The notes beneath the pieces are model-generated. The model was not told where the DNA came from and ran no database searches. It was given only the letters and a program-made list of their open reading frames with translations. From Liolophura sinensis (Eukaryota; Mollusca; Polyplacophora; Chitonida; Chitonidae): 64,000 nt of DNA. The stretch lies in assembly GCF_032854445.1 (NCBI RefSeq), contig NC_088302.1, forward strand, positions 30,783,979 to 30,847,978, read 5' to 3'. Every line of letters starts with the position of its first letter. Within the stretch, counting starts at the first letter, position 1. The translations under genes were made by a program, and so were the position numbers. Positions 14,401-23,400 of this stretch are shown in pieces.

Positions 14401-17400
14401 ACGGGCCAGGCGCAACAAGAAATAACGGAGGGGCGTAAGTTGGCAACATTTTGATCAGTAACCAAGCCGTAATTCCACAGGATAACTTTGTCTGAATATT
14501 TTGAATAACTGTTAAAATGAGAAAAAATGACAAAAACTTTGGCCACAATTTCGTTGAATGATTCAAACGTGACTTGTATATCATCATGATAAAAAAAATG
14601 CACCATGTTTCAATTCACTGAGAGCATGTTTTTGTTTACAAAGTTATTTGCCTTTAAACAATGATATTCCCAAGGAAATTGCCAATTTCTTCTGCTGCGA
14701 TAAGTGAATCAAGGTGGTCTGACATCTGTTCTGGTATTGTATCTTCATGATTCGCAGCCTGTACACAGGGCCTCTGTTGTGAGCAAGCAACACACAACTG
14801 GGTGATGAGTACCTATCACAAAAAAGGTGTCAACAGCTGCTGATCTCAAGAACGCATGCACAATCATCTGACATAAGGCAGACAGGTTAGTCCCCTGTTA
14901 AAACAAAGCCCGAGTCCTGCTGTGTCGGACTTTGAACACTTTGTAGCCCCAAGCTAAGCTGGACGCATTGGAGAGAGGCTCATGACTCACTGGGCTATAG
15001 TGGCATGCTAACCACTAGGCCACAGGAGGCCCTTGCACGCAGTACTAAGCTAAGAAGACAGACAGTGTTATTGTTCATGCCTTACCTGCGTCTGTGATCT
15101 TTGATGACACATGAATTCTGTCCACAGGTGAGAGAAGTACTGAGCTAAGAGGACATGTACCTGCTCCTGCAGCAGAATGGTCCTTGACTGGTCCTCCGCA
15201 GTCAGGTGACACAGGCCCGGCAAGAGGAATTGTAATGTGCACACCTGCCCATCACCTGAATCTGTCTCTTTTAATGATGGGAATGTTGCTTTGCTGCAAG
15301 ACAAGGGTAATTTCACTTACCACCTATGTTTATTTATTTATTTATTTATTTGATTGGTGCACTCAGGAGTGTTTCACTTATACGATAGTGGCCAGAATTA
15401 TGGTGAGAGGAAACCGGGCAGAGCACAGGGGGGTAACCCACGACCATCTAAGGCTGTTGGCCGACCTTCACAAGTACAGCCAGAAAGGAAGCCCAGCGTG
15501 AATGACCACATTGGTAGGAGGCTTCTGGGTCATTGTGTTAAGCTGGCATGCTAACTACCTTGGCCACAGAGGCCCCTGTTACAACCAAAGAGACATCCCA
15601 TAATTTTTATTTGATTTTCGTGCGTTCTTAAATGACGTGCAAGATATAATCACTCAAAAGTTGTCCCATGTGACAAGAGGAGAGAAGGGTGGGGCAGACT
15701 CCATATTAAAAAGATACTATCACCATTATTTGAAACACAAAATACACCCACTCAGCAGGACAGTTTGCTTCAATCCTAAAGTACATGATAATCATAGACT
15801 GAACTTGTTGACAAAAAAAGATATCAATGCAAATTACCTTATTTTCAGAAGAAAGGGCAAGGCTTCATACACTTCCTCCCTCAGGGCAGCTGTTTCTTCA
15901 GCCAACCATGATCCAAGAACACGTACACAGCCAATCACAACAAACTCAAGCATCTGAAGATGGAACAAGGGAGACAACTGATTGAGACATTATGAGAAAC
16001 TAATACTATGACAGAATGTTCCACCTGATCCTAACCAAACACCCTATGCACATGGTGGGAATTAGGTGGGAATCCTGTCCTGTGATGGGAGGAGGATGGG
16101 CATCAGGTGGGAGTAGGAAAGGTATCAGGTGGGTGTGGGATGGGCATTTGACAGCAGTGGCATGGTCCCCGAACGGGTGTAGAATGGGAATATGATGGAC
16201 ATCAGATGGCTGTAAGATGGGCATCTGATGGGTGTAGAATGGGCATCTCATAGGTGTAGGATGGGCATCTGATGGGTGTAGAATGGGCATCTGATTTGTG
16301 TAGGATGGGCATCTGATGGGAGTAGGATAGGCATCTGATGGGAGTAGGATGGGAGCAGGATGGGCATAAGGACAATACATAGCAGGTATTTGGCAGTCTC
16401 ATCATCATACTGTATGAATAATCAATGCCCTCACTGTCTAATGGAATCAGCCAAGTTCCCAATTTGACCCTTTGACCAATGAGACTTGAATCCTACTCAC
16501 TCTGAATTGGCCTTAACTTTTAGTCAGAAGATCTGTGAGCTACACTGCACCTGGCACCTGGAGATGATTTCCTCTGGGCTATGCCTGATTACCTACACCA
16601 ATTCATTTATTTATCCATTTACTTGATAGGTGTTTTACCCCGTACTCAAGAATATTTCACTTACACAACAGCGACCAGCATTATGGTGGGAGGAATCTAC
16701 ACAATTTAAGAAATGCAAGTCTAAAAATACTATAATTGTAATAGAATTTAAAGACAATTTACATGTAAACATAAACATAGGATTGTCTAAAATATGCAAT
16801 TCTGTTTCTGGTAAATATTCTCATGCATCATGGAGTATTGTGGCATTTTAACCACACAATTCTAAAAGATCAGGGCAATTTTATGATAGTTTAAGCATTT
16901 TACCCTCATCCTGAACATTCACAAGACTAACCTTATCCGGGCATTCTCTAGCCACAAATGACAGAAAAAAGAGAACGCCATTAAATGCACCCGTAAGTGC
17001 TGCATGGAGTTGCTGGACTTGTTTAGACTCCAGCGGTAGGGCTGATTCCTCTGCCAGGAAGCTGATAGTCTGCTCCAGGATGGTGAAACACGACGACAGT
17101 AAATTCTCCTTACTGGATACCTAAAATGGAAATGCAAGCTTAGCAGTACACAACTGACAAACAATAAACGAGTTTTGTATATATGCTTCGGCAAAATTTC
17201 CCAGAATAAAGTTCCTATAGTGTTGCTGGATTTCTATAATATAATGTAAAATGTTTGCGAAATTCCTTACAAAAATTACAATTTTTATGGCTGTGAATAA
17301 CCAGTTAACTGAAGCAATCATTCAGGACAGTGAACATGAACAACCAGTTAACTGGGGCAATCATTCAGGACAGTGAACATGAACAACCAGTTAACTGGAG

Positions 17401-20400
17401 CAATCATTCAGGATGGTGAACATGAACAACCAGTCAACTGGGGCAATCATTCAGGACAGTGAACATGAACAACCAGTTAACTGGAGCAATCATTCAGGAC
17501 GGTGAACATGAACAACCAGTCAACTGGAGCAATCATTCAGGACAGTGAACATGATCAACCAGTTAACTGGAGCAATCATTCAGGATGGTGAACATGAACA
17601 ACCAGTCAACTGGAGCAATCATTCAGGACAGTGAACATGAACAACCAGTCAACTGGGCAATCATTCAGGACAGTGAACATGAACAACCAGTTAACTGGAG
17701 CAATCATTCAGGACGGTGAACATGAACAACCAGTCAACTGGAGCAATCATTCAGGACAGTGAACATGATCAACCAGTTAACTGGAGCAATCATTCAGGAT
17801 GGTGAACATGAACAACCAGTTAACTGCAGCAATCATTCAGGACAGTGAACATGAACAACCAGTCAACTGGGGCAATCATTCAGGACAGTGAACATGAACA
17901 ACCAGTTAACTGGAGCAATCATTCAGGACGGTGAACATGAACAACCAGTTAACTGGAGCAATCATTCAGGGCAGTGAACATGAACAACCAGTTAACTGGA
18001 GCAATCATTCAGGGCTGTCAATACCAATAACCAGAAAACTTACGGGATTATGTATATACCTCAGCATAATTTCCCAAATGAAAATTCCTACAGTGTTGCT
18101 GGACTTCTATAATATAATATAAAACGTTTGCAAAATTCCATACAAAAATTACAATTAATCAGGGCTGTGAATATGAATAACCAGTTAACTGGAGCAATCA
18201 TTTTTTTCCCCACAATCATTCCACAGGTGTATCTACAGCAAATAACTGACACACATGCTGCTGAAAATACCCCGCTTATTCAGTAAGTGGATATCATTGG
18301 TTTGAGAGCTATAATGAGGAGAAAATTCAAGTAGCAAATCGTTAGTGTAATATCTACCTGATCAAAGTCTTCTACTTCCACAATCATCCTAACCTCTACT
18401 GCCACCAGGTGAATGACTAGCAGTAAAAGTTTGCAATCTTCTGTGTGAGGAGGTAATAAACTCGTCAAACCCAACCTGGTAACCAAGTCTGCCACAAGAT
18501 GGAGTGTGGGCTCTCGCTGCTTTTCATCTGATACAAAAAAAAAAAAAACATTCTAGAATACACTTTTTCTTCATCCAGTGTACTAACAGTTCAAATGATT
18601 TCCTATAGCAGTGATTCAAGATTCAACCTGCATCATAGCTGAAGTCACGTGCTAACTGTTACATTTTTACAGCACGTTACTGCCACATTCTGAAAATTTA
18701 CTCTACAGTGTAACAACTATACATCTACTTACCAATTTTACTCTGTAAGATCTCTCTGAAGGTTTTAGCTAACTCTGGAAGCCAGGGTTTTGGGGATTCC
18801 TTAGTAAGAAAAATAACCATTGAACAAAAAAAAAAATCAAACAATATTTTTTGCATATGATGTGATCAACACGTGATCATTCACAGCGTAAATACACTGT
18901 ATTGCCTAGAATGTCCTGCAAATGTTACTTAGTTTTCTATGAAAGCAGCACACTTTTTTTCAAATTTATATTTCAGTTAAATGATGATCATTTGATATAA
19001 GGATCGCAGAACTACTCAAGCCCTGGATGAAGTTACCCAACTGATCCGATACCTTCCAGCATAAAAGCGGCAAATTAGCCAGCGAAACCTGGATTCAACC
19101 ATTCTCATTGGTCAATGGCTCGTGGATGAATTGAACATAAAGTAGATTTACATACATTAGTTTATGTTTTAATTTGATTGGATTTTCAAGCTGTACTCAA
19201 GACTATTTCACTTACACAACAGTTTGGTAGTAATATGGTTAGGGGGAAAAGGGGGCAGAGCCCGGGGGGAAACCTACGACCATCCACATGTTGCTAGCAA
19301 ATCTTCCCACGTACAATGTACACACATTAGGGTCACATTTGCATTGCCTTGTCTGCAATCTACATGCCCCTTAATACATAGCTTTTTCATGTCTGTGCTG
19401 TGTATGTGTCATGATAACAACAAGTATACAAACCTTAGGAACCTCGGAGACCAAGCTGGACAATTTGGAACAGATGTCAAACTTGCTCTGTTCCTGACAA
19501 AGAAGAAGAAAAACCTACATTCAGTTTTGTCACCTACACTGTCCTACAATAAAGCTGAGAGATATAAATTACAGTTGGTTTATCATTCAAAAATTTCCAT
19601 TTATTTACTGAGATATACCCTAAATAACCATAAATTTTGTCAATGACTAACTTGCCCATTTTTCCTGTTTCTCAGAGGTATATTGAATTTAGAAGGTGCC
19701 CTGAGATTTGCTTGAACATGTATGATATTCTACTGGAAAATTGTAAGTTTCAGCACAAAAAAAAATAATTTTGTCATATTTATTTGCAATTACATCTACG
19801 TCATATCTACGCCATATTACAAAATAGTACAAGCTACTCAATTTAATCGTACCGTACTTAATCTCCAATGAATTTACTCTATACTAAGAAATTTATTTCA
19901 TTAGAGTTTAATTCTTATTCAAGAAATTATTATTCCTGAAGAAAACACCTGCTCCTGAAGGAAAAACACCTGATCCTGAAGGAAAACACCTGATCCTGAA
20001 AAAAACACCTGATCCTGAAGGAAAAAGACCTGATCCTGAAGGAAAACAGCTGATCCTGAAGAAAAACACCTGGCCTTTGACAGCCATCTGAAAAACCTCT
20101 TTACTAAGCTACAGCCCAAAGACGTCTTACTACGAAACCTCCATGTTGTGCTTCGTTCATAAACCAGTACCTCGTTCATACGGTCAAAATTTAAACCGAA
20201 TCAAATCTGAACCGGTTTAAATCGAAGCCAGTTGTAAAAATGCGTGCCTTCACACGATCATGTAGCCAAGCCGGCTTTAAGCCAGTTCAGGGATTTACCC
20301 GTTCACACGGTCACATATAAGCCGGTTTAGTAATTACGACGTCATCCTGACCTCCACGTATCCGGGGCATTTAATCCAGCTACTGTTCACACGACACAGA

Positions 20401-23400
20401 TAAACCCCTCTCAAGCCCTGAAAACTAACTGGGGCAAATAAACCGGAGAAAACGCCCCCGCTTTGCATTCATACTGGCGACGTCAACGTGGCTCAAAGAA
20501 AAAAGTTTAACTTTGCCCGTGTGAATGAGGTACATGAAATTCAACCATGGTAGATTTATCAGAATATAAAACTTATGAAGGTTTACATTTGATTAAATCA
20601 CTTTACAATTGGTTTTGATAAATCAGACCATCATGAATCCATTTAAGGTTTATCTTGTATTATTAGTGAGATCACTTTGCCTACTCAACCAGTAACAGTA
20701 TCTTCAGATTACGTATGAAGCACATATGCTAAAGTAGATACATATATGTACAGCTTGCATCCTACCTGATCTTGGTGGAACTCTGTGACCAGCATTGTCA
20801 TGAGTGACTGTAGGCAGAGAGAGTTGTCTGCCCATGTTTGAGGCCCACACTTCTCCACAATAAGAATCAACAAACTGAAAGCCTTCTCTGAGCCTATACT
20901 CGAAAAAAAAAAAACCATAAAAATATACAAGAAATTTTTTCGGTGTTATATGGGTATATCATTTTTTGCCTAGAATTGATCTACTGAATAATTATATTAC
21001 AAATAATTTATGATTTGGAATAAAGACTTCAACTGAAGGGGAAAAAAAAATACAGATACAGAAGACAGGACAGTTAAAAATTTATAATTTTATTTATCTA
21101 TTAATTTTACCATAATGTTTGTGAATGAAGCAGTCACAGAGAGTTGGGATGATTTTAGCAGCCAGCAGAGCTGTAACATTTATCCTGGATATGCCGTGAA
21201 GGCAGTCATAGCTGTCGTCCACCATCTGCCTATTAGATACGTCATCCTCTTCATCAGCATTTGTGCTAGAGACAAAAATCAGGGAAGATAAATCAAGATT
21301 ATCAATCAATAATGCCATTAGCATTGTCACAGGAGAAAACTAACCAGCATTTTCCTTGGAGAAACTATGAAAGGGAATCCTATGGAGAGTATTTGAAACA
21401 GCCACACCAGCTTTATCCAGATATTTGTTACCAAAGCCCCACGAACAGTGAGAGCAGGAGAGGGAAATGGGTACAAAGATAATCAATGAAGAGTCAAATA
21501 AGCGACATTACTAGAGAGAAACCAGTAATCAATGATATCAGAGGAGATAGGTCAACGATATCACATGAGATAAATCATTCATATCACCTGAGACAAATCA
21601 CTGATTTCACAAGAGATAACTCAATGATACCAAAACAAAAAAATTAGTGTTATCCATGGATAAACCAATGTCATCATAGATTAGTCAAATCCAACTATGC
21701 TACAAGAGGTACAAGTGACACAAAATCAGAGTTTCAGATTTATCTGGAATCCTGTGTAAATTTACCTTGGATTAGAGGAAATCACTCGACAAAAACTCAG
21801 GTATCTGTTTCACAAAGCCTGAATGATTGACCTGAAATAAAGTCAAGTCACATTTCAGTTTTGTTTGTCTTCTAAAATACTACAGATTTATACCAATAAC
21901 AAGATAAAATTTGCCAAACCTGACATATTCCTCCATATTGGATTTCATGCTTCTTTTAGTAAAAGGAGGGGACACAAAAACTGATCAATATGGGTCTTAC
22001 CACTATTTCCAAAAAGGGTGTTTTCAAACATTTCAAACGTATCAACTAAGCATGCTGCTACTTTTCAGGATATTCTCACCACATCTTCATCCTGTGAGAA
22101 TGCTGAGAGTACACTGAGAGCCAGAGACGGAACATAGATCTGGGGCAGCCTTCTGGTGATGACTCTGCAACAAAAGAAGTACATCTGTAACCCAGCCTTG
22201 ACATATTTGTTGTCTTCTTTCAAAAGTCAGTAGTTTAACCTAAGCTGTCCGGTCTTCTCTACAAATAAAACTGACTGCCATAGTGTATTTATTTCTTTAT
22301 TTATTTCATTGGCGCTTTATGTTACATTTAAAAAAATGTTTCTCTTATACGACAGCAGTCAGTATTATTATGAGAAAATCAGCAAGAGCTGGATTTGAAC
22401 TCATAGTGACCACATTGGTCAGAGGCTCCCAAGTCATTGCACTATGTTAGCACTCTAAAACTCGGCCATGTGGCTTCCATCGTATCAGTCAAAAGTTCTT
22501 CAGTATAACACAATCCACAACGACCAACTGGTCTGGGTGTCTAAGAACGAAAGTTTTAACTATGATCGATAATAATATAGCTTATCTTGATTTAACACTA
22601 TCTCTGTCTAGAGATATCTGACATAAATGCTTACTCCTGCTATCTGAGAAGTAAATCACATACACTTTGATAAATAACATTTTAAGCTGTGTATGTTTTG
22701 ATTACATATAGGAATCAATGCTGTATTAGAAGTTTGGACAGAGTAATGTAATTCTAATCTATACAAACTCCTGTTCACCTGTCTTCAACAGACGACTCAG
22801 AAAGTCAAATCCAATTGCCTCTGCCATCTCCCTTCTGACATCAGAGTCACAATCATCAGCCTTCAGCAGTTTGCTCACCTGAAAATTAGACGTTAAAATT
22901 TATTGACACACCACCTACACTCCTGTAAATGCTTACATGAACCTGAAAAGAATATAACCACCATTGTCAATAAGCTGAACATAGCATGCAATTTCTTTTC
23001 CAATGCTCTTTTGTATACTGATAAGCCTGAGACATGACTGGAAACTTTCCCTGACAAATGATAGTCAATCTGTCTTGCACCCATTTAACTGGATTCCAAC
23101 TAAAACTAAGCCTCAGCTTTAATACCCTATCCAGCCAGCTTTTCAAAAAACACAAACAGGCAATTTTGTCTATCAGATTTGATTTATTTGATTGGTGTTT
23201 TTACGCCATACTCAAGACTATTTCACTTATACGACGGTGGCCAGCATTATGGTGGGTGGAAACCAGGCACAGCCCGGGGAAAACCCATGACCATTCGCAG
23301 GTTGCTGACACACCTTCCCACATACGGCCGGAGAAAAAGCCAGCATGAGCTGGACTTGAGCTCACAGCGACAGCATTGGTGAGAGACTCCTGGGTCATTA

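Noticed and set aside
14640-14820. Extra NCDN exon in the intron after exon 12
   Set aside because: An open minus-strand stretch exists, but exons 12 and 13 already join in phase and the stretch has no match to the human protein.
16006-16462. Repetitive Pro/His-rich frames on the minus strand
   Set aside because: They are translations of a ~20-base minisatellite in an NCDN intron.
17293-18015. CRISPR-like array of regular 43-base repeats
   Set aside because: Units are contiguous with no unique spacers, and the context is an intron of an animal gene; it is a minisatellite.
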